Notes under the pieces: generated by a model
Databases searched by the model: none
Seen by the model: the letters and a program-made list of their open reading frames with translations, nothing else
Told to the model about the DNA's origin: nothing
In this document: one piece after another, positions 6,586 through 13,200 of the stretch
Layout of the letters: the number at the start of each line of letters is the position of its first letter
How positions within the stretch are numbered: the first letter of the stretch is position 1
Translations under genes and position numbers: made by a program
Source: Duodenibacillus intestinigallinarum
GTDB lineage: Bacteria; Pseudomonadota; Gammaproteobacteria; Burkholderiales; Burkholderiaceae_F
DNA: 21,959 bases
Direction of reading: 5' to 3'
Assembly (NCBI GenBank): GCA_019117105.1
Contig: DXAH01000046.1
Span: 1 to 21,959 of the forward strand

Positions 6586-8976
6586 ATGCGTAAAACCAAG
6601 AAACCCGCTATCGCCAGCGAATGGCGAGAAAACAAAGAGGCGCAGCAACGTGCCGGTCAGAAAGCAGCTCGGGAGCAGGCCAGGGTCGCTCGTGCCGAGG
6701 CGTTTGCTCGCTTTTCCGGAGCGGCCGGCTACCTCATGATTGCCGGTGGTTGGGTCGTGTGCATCGCATTGGCCGTATTGTTCGGTCTTTCGCTCGCCAC
6801 ATATTCGCCGGCAGATCCCGGATTTTCCGTAACCGGCACTCAAAAGGCTGCCAACCTGTGCGGCATCGTTGGGGCCTGGGCGGCGGATTTTTCCTACTGG
6901 CTGGTTGGTCGATCGGCCTGGTGGGTTGTGGCGGTGCTCGCTTTTTCCGGTGTGCAGATGGTGCGGGCGTTGTGGGCTCGCGCCAATACTGTGCAATACA
7001 GCCTTCGTCCTTGGTCCGCAAGCGTCGGTTTTGTCATTCTTATGAGCGCCTCTGTCGGATTGGAGACGCTGCAGTTCGGTTATGCGGGCGTGACGCTTCC
7101 GCTCGGTGCCGGTGGTCTTTACGGTCAATTTGTGGCGAGCCAAGTGACGCCATTTTTCGGAATCTGGGGCTCGACCTTCCTCTTTATGCTGCTAACGGCC
7201 GTCGGTCTGTCATTTGTTTTTGGCTTTTCTTGGTTTGATCTGGCCGAAAAACTCGGTCTGATTTTCGAAACGATCGTGAAATTCATCACTACGCCGCGTC
7301 GTAAGGAAAAGCCGCAGACTGTCTCTGAACAAGACGAAGCTACCGAAGAAACGACGGAAGAAAAAGTCGAGGCTGATCTTTCTGCTCCTGCCGAAGTAAA
7401 GGATGTTGTCAAGCGCCCCTCTGCGGTTACAGCACGAAGCAAGCGTGCCAAGGCTGCCGCCGCGACTTCGTCTGAAGGCGTCAAGGGGCCTGATCTGGAG
7501 ATCCTGATCGATCCGCCTTCTGATCAACGCGGTATCAGCGAAGAGACGGTAGAAAAGATCAGCCGCCTCATCGAAACCAAACTCAAGACATATCGCATTG
7601 ACGCAACCGTCGTGGGGGCGCAGGCCGGTCCTGTCATCACGCAGTATTGGCTTGAACTTGCGCCCGGCGTCAAGGGCAGTCGAGTTGATGACATCCGCCG
7701 CGACCTCACGCGTTCGCTGTCAGTGGACTCGGTGCGCGTGGTGCCCGTGATTCCCGGCAAGCCCTATATGGGCCTGGAAATTCCCAACGGCAGCAAACAG
7801 CGCCTGGCGGTGTACCTCAAGGAAATCATCGGTAGCCCCGACTTCACTGAGAGCAAATCGTCGCTGTCTCTGGCCCTGGGCAAGGACATTGCGGGCAAGC
7901 CCGTGGTAGTCGACTTGGCCAAGATGCCGCATCTTCTGGTGGGCGGTACCACCGGCTCGGGCAAGTCGGTTTGCATCAATACGATGATTCTGTCGCTACT
8001 CTACAAGAGCTCGCCGGATCGTCTGCGCTTGGTGCTGATTGATCCCAAGACCGTTGAATTTTCGCTTTATCAGGATATTCCGCATCTGCTCTGCCCGGTG
8101 GTGACGGATATGAACAAGGCCTCCAATGCGCTCAATTGGCTAGTCAACGAAATGGATCGCCGTTATAACCTGATGAGTAAGCTGGGCGTGAGAAGCTTCG
8201 ATAGCTTCAACGACAAGGTCAGCGCAGCCATTGCTGCCGGTAATCCGATAATGGATCCGTTCGATGTTTCGCCCGAGGCGCCCGAACCGCATACTCCACT
8301 CAAGCCTTTTGCTTACATCGTCTGCTTCATTGACGAGCTTGCCGATTTGATTCTCATCAACCGCAAGCAAGTTGAAACTCAGATCATGCGTCTGGCTCAG
8401 AAGGCGCGTGCTGCCGGCATTCACTTGGTGCTTGCCACGCAGCGCCCGAGTGTGGATATCGTGACGCCGCTTATCAAAGCCAATATCGTGGCGCGCGTCT
8501 GCTTCCAGGTGGCAAGCCGCTTTGACAGTCAGGTGGTGCTTGACGACACCGGAGCGCAGGACCTTCTCGGCAAGGGCGACATGCTCTTTAAGCGTCCGGG
8601 GCAGGGGGTGCAGCGCGTTCAGGGCTGTATGGTGGCCGAAAGTGAAGTGCTGCGCGTGGTGGAAGAACTCAAGGCGCAGGGTGCGCCTGAATACGTTGAC
8701 GCGGTTACCGAGCCGGAAACGGGCTCTGCCGCGGGTGAAAGCGGTGGTCCTGGAGCTCGGCGCAGTGGCGAAAACGACCCGCTTTACGATGAAGCCGTGC
8801 AGATGGTGATTCAGCACAAGCGTGCGGCCACAAGCTTCGTGCAGCGCCGCTTCAATATCGGTTACAACCGCGCGGCCAATCTGCTTGAAAGCATGGAGGC
8901 GGCCGGTATCGTCAGTAAGCCCAATCCTGCGGGCAAGCGAGAAGTGCTCGTCAAGGACAATACGGAGGCTCTGTAA
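6586..8976 (+). CDS. ftsK: DNA translocase FtsK
   Basis: FtsK is a septum-anchored, ATP-driven DNA pump that clears and aligns sister chromosomes and activates XerCD recombination at dif. From the ATG at 6586 it has 796 residues. The N-terminus is short and basic, followed by hydrophobic spans near 46-73, 91-128, 147-165 and 190-214. An acidic/Lys-rich linker (about 235-300) leads to the motor. Walker A GGTTGSGKS is at 453-461 and Walker B FIDELADL has Asp583-Glu584. The C-terminal gamma winged helix (about 731-796) contains the KRAATSFVQRRFNIGYNRAA segment that reads polar KOPS sites. The frame is open upstream to a TTG at 6505, but MRKTKK is the usual betaproteobacterial style of start. No Shine-Dalgarno sequence precedes the ATG. 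It overlaps lolA by one base (TAATG), so the two are coupled. Confidence 0.97.
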   Translation: MRKTKKPAIASEWRENKEAQQRAGQKAAREQARVARAEAFARFSGAAGYLMIAGGWVVCIALAVLFGLSLATYSPADPGFSVTGTQKAANLCGIVGAWAADFSYWLVGRSAWWVVAVLAFSGVQMVRALWARANTVQYSLRPWSASVGFVILMSASVGLETLQFGYAGVTLPLGAGGLYGQFVASQVTPFFGIWGSTFLFMLLTAVGLSFVFGFSWFDLAEKLGLIFETIVKFITTPRRKEKPQTVSEQDEATEETTEEKVEADLSAPAEVKDVVKRPSAVTARSKRAKAAAATSSEGVKGPDLEILIDPPSDQRGISEETVEKISRLIETKLKTYRIDATVVGAQAGPVITQYWLELAPGVKGSRVDDIRRDLTRSLSVDSVRVVPVIPGKPYMGLEIPNGSKQRLAVYLKEIIGSPDFTESKSSLSLALGKDIAGKPVVVDLAKMPHLLVGGTTGSGKSVCINTMILSLLYKSSPDRLRLVLIDPKTVEFSLYQDIPHLLCPVVTDMNKASNALNWLVNEMDRRYNLMSKLGVRSFDSFNDKVSAAIAAGNPIMDPFDVSPEAPEPHTPLKPFAYIVCFIDELADLILINRKQVETQIMRLAQKARAAGIHLVLATQRPSVDIVTPLIKANIVARVCFQVASRFDSQVVLDDTGAQDLLGKGDMLFKRPGQGVQRVQGCMVAESEVLRVVEELKAQGAPEYVDAVTEPETGSAAGESGGPGARRSGENDPLYDEAVQMVIQHKRAATSFVQRRFNIGYNRAANLLESMEAAGIVSKPNPAGKREVLVKDNTEAL

Positions 8977-9614
8977 TGACTCGACGAATGGTTAATGCGC
9001 TGATCTTCACTATTGCCGCATGTTCGAGTGCATCGGTTTGGGCTGCTTCCGGCAGGGAGGCGTTGTTGGCCTTTGCTGATAAGACGACAACGGCGCAGGG
9101 TGAGTTTGTTCAAAAGGTGACCGACAAGAAGGGGGAATCGGCCGGAAGTGACAGCGCAGGGACGTTTGTTTTTGAACGTCCCGGCAAGTTCGTCTGGGAA
9201 ACGAAGACTCCTTATCCGCAAACGATTGTTTCGGATGCCAAAACCGTTTATGTGTGGGATCCTGATCTTAATCAAGTGACGGTGCGAAAACTCACCGAAG
9301 CGATGAGTGCCACGCCGGCGGCCATTTTGTTTGGCAAAGGTGACATTGAGAAAAGTTTTCGCTTGAAAGATATGGGAAGCGACGGCGGTCTGGATTGGGT
9401 GGCGGCCGAGCCGCTCGTTGAGGATCTCACGTATCGTCGCTTTGAAATCGGCTTTGATGCCAAGGGCGTGATGGCGAGCATGCGTCTGTTTGACCATTTC
9501 GGTCAGACAGTGACGCTTACGTTCCGAGATGTGAAAACCAATGGCAAGATTGAGGCCGGCGCATTCGACTTCAAGATTCCCTCGGGCGCTGATGTGCTGC
9601 AGGATACGCACTGA
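8976..9614 (+). CDS. lolA: Outer-membrane lipoprotein carrier protein LolA
   Basis: LolA is the periplasmic chaperone that takes lipoproteins from the LolCDE ABC transporter and hands them to LolB at the outer membrane. The 212-residue product has a signal peptide (MTRRMVNALIFTIAACSSAS, then VWA, cleavage near residue 23). The mature domain has the family run TAQGEFVQKV, GTFVFERPGKFVWE, then PYPQTIVSDAKTVYVWDPDL, and the C-terminal FDFKIPSGADVL. The ATG overlaps the ftsK stop by one base, and GGAGG lies upstream inside the ftsK end. Placement after ftsK is conserved in many proteobacteria. A second in-frame ATG at codon 5 would also give a workable signal peptide. Confidence 0.95.
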   Translation: MTRRMVNALIFTIAACSSASVWAASGREALLAFADKTTTAQGEFVQKVTDKKGESAGSDSAGTFVFERPGKFVWETKTPYPQTIVSDAKTVYVWDPDLNQVTVRKLTEAMSATPAAILFGKGDIEKSFRLKDMGSDGGLDWVAAEPLVEDLTYRRFEIGFDAKGVMASMRLFDHFGQTVTLTFRDVKTNGKIEAGAFDFKIPSGADVLQDTH

Positions 9615-9643
9615 GGCGATGTTCGGCAGACAAGGACAAAACG

Positions 9644-11041
9644 ATGTCTCAGGACTTATTTGAAGGGCTTGAGCCCGAACAGCCGATTCGGTCGTCGGTC
9701 GCCAGCGAGGCGGCGTCAAGAGCGGCGCTTTTGCTCAATAAGCTCGCGCCGTTGGCCGAACGCATGCGCCCGAAGACGATAGATGAAGTGATCGGTCAGA
9801 AAAAGCTGCTGGGGCTGGGGCAGCCTTTGCGGGTGGCTTTTGAAACGCACCGACCGCATTCGATGATTCTCTGGGGGCCGCCCGGAGTGGGAAAGACGAC
9901 ACTTGCTCGTCTCATGGCCGATGCTTTCGGACTTCCCTTTGTTGCGATTTCGGCAGTCCTCAGCGGTGTCAAAGAAATCCGCGAAGCCGTTGAAGAAGCA
10001 CGTGTGACGATGGCGCAGAGGCATATCCCAACCCTGGTATTTGTTGACGAAGTGCATCGTTTCAACAAAAGCCAGCAGGATGCGTTTTTGCCGCATGTTG
10101 AGTCCGGGCTTTTCATTTTCGTCGGTGCTACAACGGAAAATCCCTCTTTTGAGGTTAATTCGGCATTGCTGAGTCGCTCAGCGGTGTACGTCCTTGAACC
10201 TTTGTCTGCCGAAGAGGTCTCGGAACTCATCGACCGAGCGTTTGAGCGCGAGTTTCCCGGATTGGAACTCACCGATGATGCGCGCAAGATTGTGATAGGA
10301 ACGGCCGACGGCGACGCACGCCGATGTCTCAATGCGCTTGAAGTGACCTGCGGCATGGCGCGCGACCGAAAGCTGACTGTGATTGATGGAGATTTCCTGC
10401 GAAGCGCGCTGCCTTCGAGTCTGCGGCGTTTCGATAAAGGAGGAGAGAACTTCTACGATCAGATCAGCGCACTGCACAAAAGTGTACGAGGTTCGGATCC
10501 GGATGCGGCGCTTTACTGGATGTGCCGCATGCTCGACGGCGGCTGCGACCCGCGTTACATCGCCCGTCGTCTGATTCGGATGGCGGTGGAAGATATTTCG
10601 CTGGCCGATCCGCGAGCCATGCAGGTGGCGTTGGATGCAGCTGACGTATATGAGCGGTTGGGCTCTCCGGAAGGCGAGCTGGCGCTCGCTCAGGCTGTTG
10701 TGTACCTGGCTGTTGCCGCTAAAAGTAACGCCGTCTACAAAGCGTTTAACTCGGTGCGCGCTTTTATTCGTGAAGACGGTACGCGGCCTGTGCCGATGTA
10801 CCTTCGCAATGCTCCCACCAAACTCATGGATGAACTTGGCTATGGCGACGGCTATCGCTACGCTCACGATGAGGCGGGAGCCTTTGCCGCGGGGGAGGTG
10901 TATTTGCCCGAAGGGCTCGAAGGCATGCGTTGGTACGAACCAACCGACCGCGGACTTGAAATTAAGATCGGCGAAAAACTCGCGCGCTTGCGTGAACTCA
11001 ACGAACAGGCGGCCAAGCAGGGAAAGGCACGGAAGCGTTAA
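9644..11041 (+). CDS. rarA: Replication-associated recombination protein A (RarA/MgsA), AAA+ ATPase
   Basis: RarA is a clamp-loader-like AAA+ ATPase that acts at stalled replication forks, related to eukaryotic WRNIP1/Mgs1. The 465 residues show Walker A GPPGVGKT (78-85), Walker B LVFVDEVH (131-138) and sensor 1 GATTENPSFEVN (161-172). The C-terminal tetramerisation region includes DALYWMCRMLDGGCDPRYIA, SPEGELALAQAV and YRYAHDEAGAF, all typical. The start has AAGGA seven bases upstream. It lies 29 bases after lolA in the same direction, so ftsK-lolA-rarA probably form one transcript. No terminator is seen after it, so read-through into serS is possible. Confidence 0.96.
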   Translation: MSQDLFEGLEPEQPIRSSVASEAASRAALLLNKLAPLAERMRPKTIDEVIGQKKLLGLGQPLRVAFETHRPHSMILWGPPGVGKTTLARLMADAFGLPFVAISAVLSGVKEIREAVEEARVTMAQRHIPTLVFVDEVHRFNKSQQDAFLPHVESGLFIFVGATTENPSFEVNSALLSRSAVYVLEPLSAEEVSELIDRAFEREFPGLELTDDARKIVIGTADGDARRCLNALEVTCGMARDRKLTVIDGDFLRSALPSSLRRFDKGGENFYDQISALHKSVRGSDPDAALYWMCRMLDGGCDPRYIARRLIRMAVEDISLADPRAMQVALDAADVYERLGSPEGELALAQAVVYLAVAAKSNAVYKAFNSVRAFIREDGTRPVPMYLRNAPTKLMDELGYGDGYRYAHDEAGAFAAGEVYLPEGLEGMRWYEPTDRGLEIKIGEKLARLRELNEQAAKQGKARKR

Positions 11042-11124
11042 GCCGCACGGTGCTAAAATTTTTGTTTATGTGTGATTCAGACCCTTTGGGGCTGGATTGC
11101 TATGGGATTCTCTTATAGATCGGC

Positions 11125-11163
11125 CTGCAAGCGCAACAGTGAATGTTGCTGTCATAACTGCAG
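11125..11163 (+). other. Nested hairpin in the serS leader
   Basis: GCAACA (11133-11138) and TGTTGC (11144-11149) form a perfect 6-bp stem with a 5-base loop. CTGCA (11125-11129) and TGCAG (11159-11163) can close around it. No T-run follows, so it is not a terminator. It lies in the 152-base gap between rarA and serS, which also holds TAAAAT preceded by TGC (about 11050-11058) and TATAGA (11114-11119) as possible -10 elements, neither with a good -35. Confidence 0.4.
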
Positions 11164-11193
11164 TGCGACAAATCAAATCATCGAAGGTTAGAA

Positions 11194-12489
11194 ATGCTCG
11201 ATATCAATATGCTGCGTAAGCAGCTCCCCGAAGTGATCGCCCGCTTGAAGACGCGTCCCTTCGACTTCCCCGAAAAGGAATTCAACGCACTCGAAAACGA
11301 GCGCAAGGAAGTGCAGACCAAGACGGAAGAACTGCAGGCGTTGCGCAACCAGCTCTCCAAGCAGATCGGCATTGCAAAGAGCAAGGGCGAAGATGCCGCT
11401 CAGTTCATGGCCGAAGCCGCTGCCATCCCTGAAAAGCTAAACGCTCTGTCCGCTCAGCTCGACAGCGTGCGTGAACGCCTGAACGAACTTCTGATGAGCA
11501 TTCCCAACTTGCCGCACGAATCTGTGCCCGTGGGGCGCGATGAACACGACAACGTTGAGCAGTACCGCTGGGGCACGCCTCGTACGTTTGACTTCCCCGT
11601 GAAGGATCACGTTGACGTCGGTGCTCCGTTGGGCTTGGACTTTGATACGGCCGCCAAGCTTTCCGGCTCGCGTTTTTGCTACATGAAAGGGCAAGTTGCA
11701 AAGTTGCATCGTGCGCTTGCTCAGTTCATGCTTGATATGCACACGACCGAACACGGCTACACCGAGTGCTACACGCCCTATATCGTGACGGCCGAAACGC
11801 TTCGTGGCACCGGCCAGCTGCCGAAGTTCGAGGAGGACCTCTTTGCAGCCAAGAAGGGCGGTCAGGAAGGCAAGGGCGAAACCCTTTACCTGATTCCGAC
11901 GGCTGAAGTGACGCTTACCAACTGCGTCTCGGGCAAGATGCTCAAGGCAAGCGATCTGCCCATCAAGATCACCGCTCACACGCCTTGCTTCCGTTCGGAA
12001 GCAGGTGCCTATGGACGTGACACTCGCGGCATGATTCGTCAACATCAGTTCGATAAGGTTGAAATGGTTCGCATCGTGCGCGACGATGACAGCTACGAGC
12101 ACCTCGAAGAACTTACGGCATGCGCCGAAAACATCCTCAAGAAGCTCGGCCTGCCGTATCGCAAAGTGTTGCTGTGCACCGGCGACATGGGCTTTGGCTC
12201 GGCCAAGACTTATGACCTTGAAGTGTGGCTGCCTGCTCAGAACACTTATCGCGAAATCAGTTCCTGCTCCAACTGCGAAGCCTTCCAAGCTCGCCGCATG
12301 GGCGCTCGCTACAAGGACGCCGACGGTCGTACGCATTTTGTCCATACGCTCAACGGTTCGGGCCTTGCTGTGGGCCGTACGCTTGTGGCTGTGCTTGAAA
12401 ACTACCAGAATGCCGACGGTTCCGTGACGGTGCCCGAAGCTTTGCGTCCCTACATGGGCGGCGTTGAAAAGCTGGTTCCTGAAGCGTAA
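11194..12489 (+). CDS. serS: Seryl-tRNA synthetase
   Basis: SerS charges tRNA-Ser (and tRNA-Sec where present) with serine in the cytoplasm. The 431-residue product has the N-terminal antiparallel coiled-coil arm (about 30-100) that holds the tRNA long variable arm. The class II catalytic core follows: TETLY-like serine-site residues in GETLYLIPTAEVTLTN, motif 2 PCFRSEAGAYGRDTRG (about 264-279) and motif 3 LNGSGLAVGRTLVAVLEN (about 384-401). The length is normal and no key residue is missing. The ATG follows GAAGGT at a suitable distance. Codon use is strongly biased, as expected of a highly expressed gene. A strong terminator follows the stop. Confidence 0.98.
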   Translation: MLDINMLRKQLPEVIARLKTRPFDFPEKEFNALENERKEVQTKTEELQALRNQLSKQIGIAKSKGEDAAQFMAEAAAIPEKLNALSAQLDSVRERLNELLMSIPNLPHESVPVGRDEHDNVEQYRWGTPRTFDFPVKDHVDVGAPLGLDFDTAAKLSGSRFCYMKGQVAKLHRALAQFMLDMHTTEHGYTECYTPYIVTAETLRGTGQLPKFEEDLFAAKKGGQEGKGETLYLIPTAEVTLTNCVSGKMLKASDLPIKITAHTPCFRSEAGAYGRDTRGMIRQHQFDKVEMVRIVRDDDSYEHLEELTACAENILKKLGLPYRKVLLCTGDMGFGSAKTYDLEVWLPAQNTYREISSCSNCEAFQARRMGARYKDADGRTHFVHTLNGSGLAVGRTLVAVLENYQNADGSVTVPEALRPYMGGVEKLVPEA

Positions 12490-12513
12490 TTGCGCACAAG
12501 ACTAAAGCTGGCA

Positions 12514-12550
12514 GGGCGTCTTTTCCTTCAAACGAAAAGGCGCCCGTTTT
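12514..12550 (+). terminator. Intrinsic terminator of serS
   Basis: GGGCGTCTTTTC (12514-12525) pairs with GAAAAGGCGCCC (12534-12545), a 12-bp stem with one G-U pair and an 8-base loop. It is followed by GTTTTG. It lies 24 bases after the serS stop. Confidence 0.9.
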
Positions 12551-12594
12551 GTCTGGTCATCAAATGCCATAACGTTGTGCTTTTGAATGCCATG

Positions 12595-12620
12595 TTGACA
12601 TAGGCAATATGCCTTATTGT
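12595..12620 (+). promoter_or_regulatory. TTGACA with palindrome in the spacer, possible regulated promoter
   Basis: A consensus TTGACA (12595-12600) is followed by the palindrome AGGCA-ATA-TGCCT (12602-12614) and TATTGT (12615-12620). The spacer of 14 bases is shorter than optimal, so this is a weak promoter call. The palindrome between the two hexamers is where a repressor would sit. It points toward the unexplained terminator at 12770. Confidence 0.3.
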
Positions 12621-12804
12621 GCGGAGTTGTCCGGATCTGTAAGATGAGCGGTACATTTCGAAGCAGAAACCAAAAGTCTGCGCCAACCTGCTCCGTCCGG
12701 GCAAGGTGGAAACGCTTCTCTCAGAGACAGCGGATGTGGCCTTGATTAGGCAACCAAACGGATAGAACGGCCGTCTGATCGAAATGGATTGGATGGCTTT
12801 TTTT
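12621..12804 (+). ncRNA. Candidate small transcript of unknown nature between serS and the AbrB-like gene
   Basis: The only support is context: an intrinsic terminator (12770-12804) stands in a region without a recognisable gene, after serS has already been terminated at 12550, and a TTGACA-containing promoter-like sequence lies at 12595. A transcript of roughly 180 bases would result. It might be a small RNA, a leader, or the remnant of a gene, since a start-less frame ends with TAG five bases before the terminator stem. No known RNA family was recognised, and the 5' end is a guess. Confidence 0.22.
12770..12804 (+). terminator. Orphan intrinsic terminator upstream of the AbrB-like gene
   Basis: GCCGTCTGATC (12770-12780) pairs along its whole length with GATTGGATGGC (12787-12797), three of the eleven pairs being G-U. 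The loop is six bases, and seven T follow (12798-12804). It is a well-formed terminator with no assigned gene ahead of it. Confidence 0.75.
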
Positions 12805-12885
12805 GTATGTGAAAACAGGGTGGATTTAATCCGACTTGCCGAACCCGTCCGATGGGGACAAATCGGCTAAACAGGAGTGAAAAAA

Positions 12886-13131
12886 ATGAGCCAGCGCTTA
12901 ACGATCAAGGGGCAAGTGACCGTGCCGAAGAACATCCGCGATTTTCTGGGGCTGACTTCGGGAAGTTCCGCCGTGGAGTTCATCATTGACGAAGACGGTT
13001 CGGTACGCGTGCAAAAGGCGCAAGTTCGCAAAGCTCGTCGCCCCGGAGCGCAGGCTGCAGATGTCCCGACGTCATCGGTTACGAATCGCTGCGACCGAAT
13101 TCTGGGACTGCTTGCCGGCTGCTACGTTTGA
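12886..13131 (+). CDS. AbrB/MazE/SpoVT-type swapped-hairpin DNA-binding protein
   Basis: This 81-residue protein begins MSQRLTIKGQVTVPKNIRDF, the beta-alpha-beta swapped-hairpin fold used by AbrB regulators and by MazE/VapB-type antitoxins, continuing to SVRVQKA near residue 45. The tail (46-81) is basic and ends NRCDRILGLLAGCYV, resembling the start of the disordered toxin-neutralising tail of antitoxins but stopping early. The ATG at 12886 has GGAG 8 bases upstream; a GTG at 12877 is in frame but overlaps that site. No toxin-like gene (PIN, MazF, YhaV, RelE) is adjacent: the next gene is a large FAD enzyme 69 bases on. It may regulate itself or the FAD enzyme, or be an orphan antitoxin. Confidence 0.8.
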   Translation: MSQRLTIKGQVTVPKNIRDFLGLTSGSSAVEFIIDEDGSVRVQKAQVRKARRPGAQAADVPTSSVTNRCDRILGLLAGCYV

Positions 13132-13200
13132 TGTTGCTTGGGTTTACGCCGCGACCATCAGAGGCAAAACGAATAACGTACAAAAAGGGACAGAGAAAAA

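Larger units (their letters stand above)
12490..12885. other. 396-base gap between serS and the AbrB-like gene
   Basis: This stretch holds the serS terminator (12514-12550), two direct copies of AATGCCAT (in 12562-12570 and 12585-12592), a TTGACA followed by the 13-base palindrome AGGCAATATGCCT (12602-12614), a second intrinsic terminator (12770-12804), the small palindrome GGATT-T-AATCC (12822-12832) and the ribosome site of the next gene. One frame is open from 12643 to a TAG at 12763-12765, without a start codon; past that TAG it stays open to a TAA at 12868-12870. I recognise no family in it. It could be the decayed 3' end of a gene or non-coding RNA. Confidence 0.5.

Noticed and set aside
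11437..12345. Open frame of about 300 codons on the minus strand opposite serS
   Set aside because: It lies wholly inside serS, has no ribosome site and no recognisable domain.
12644..12748. Small ORF MSGTFRSRNQKSAP... (about 34 codons) between serS and the AbrB-like gene
   Set aside because: No Shine-Dalgarno sequence, basic low-information composition, and no recognisable family; chance is the simplest explanation.
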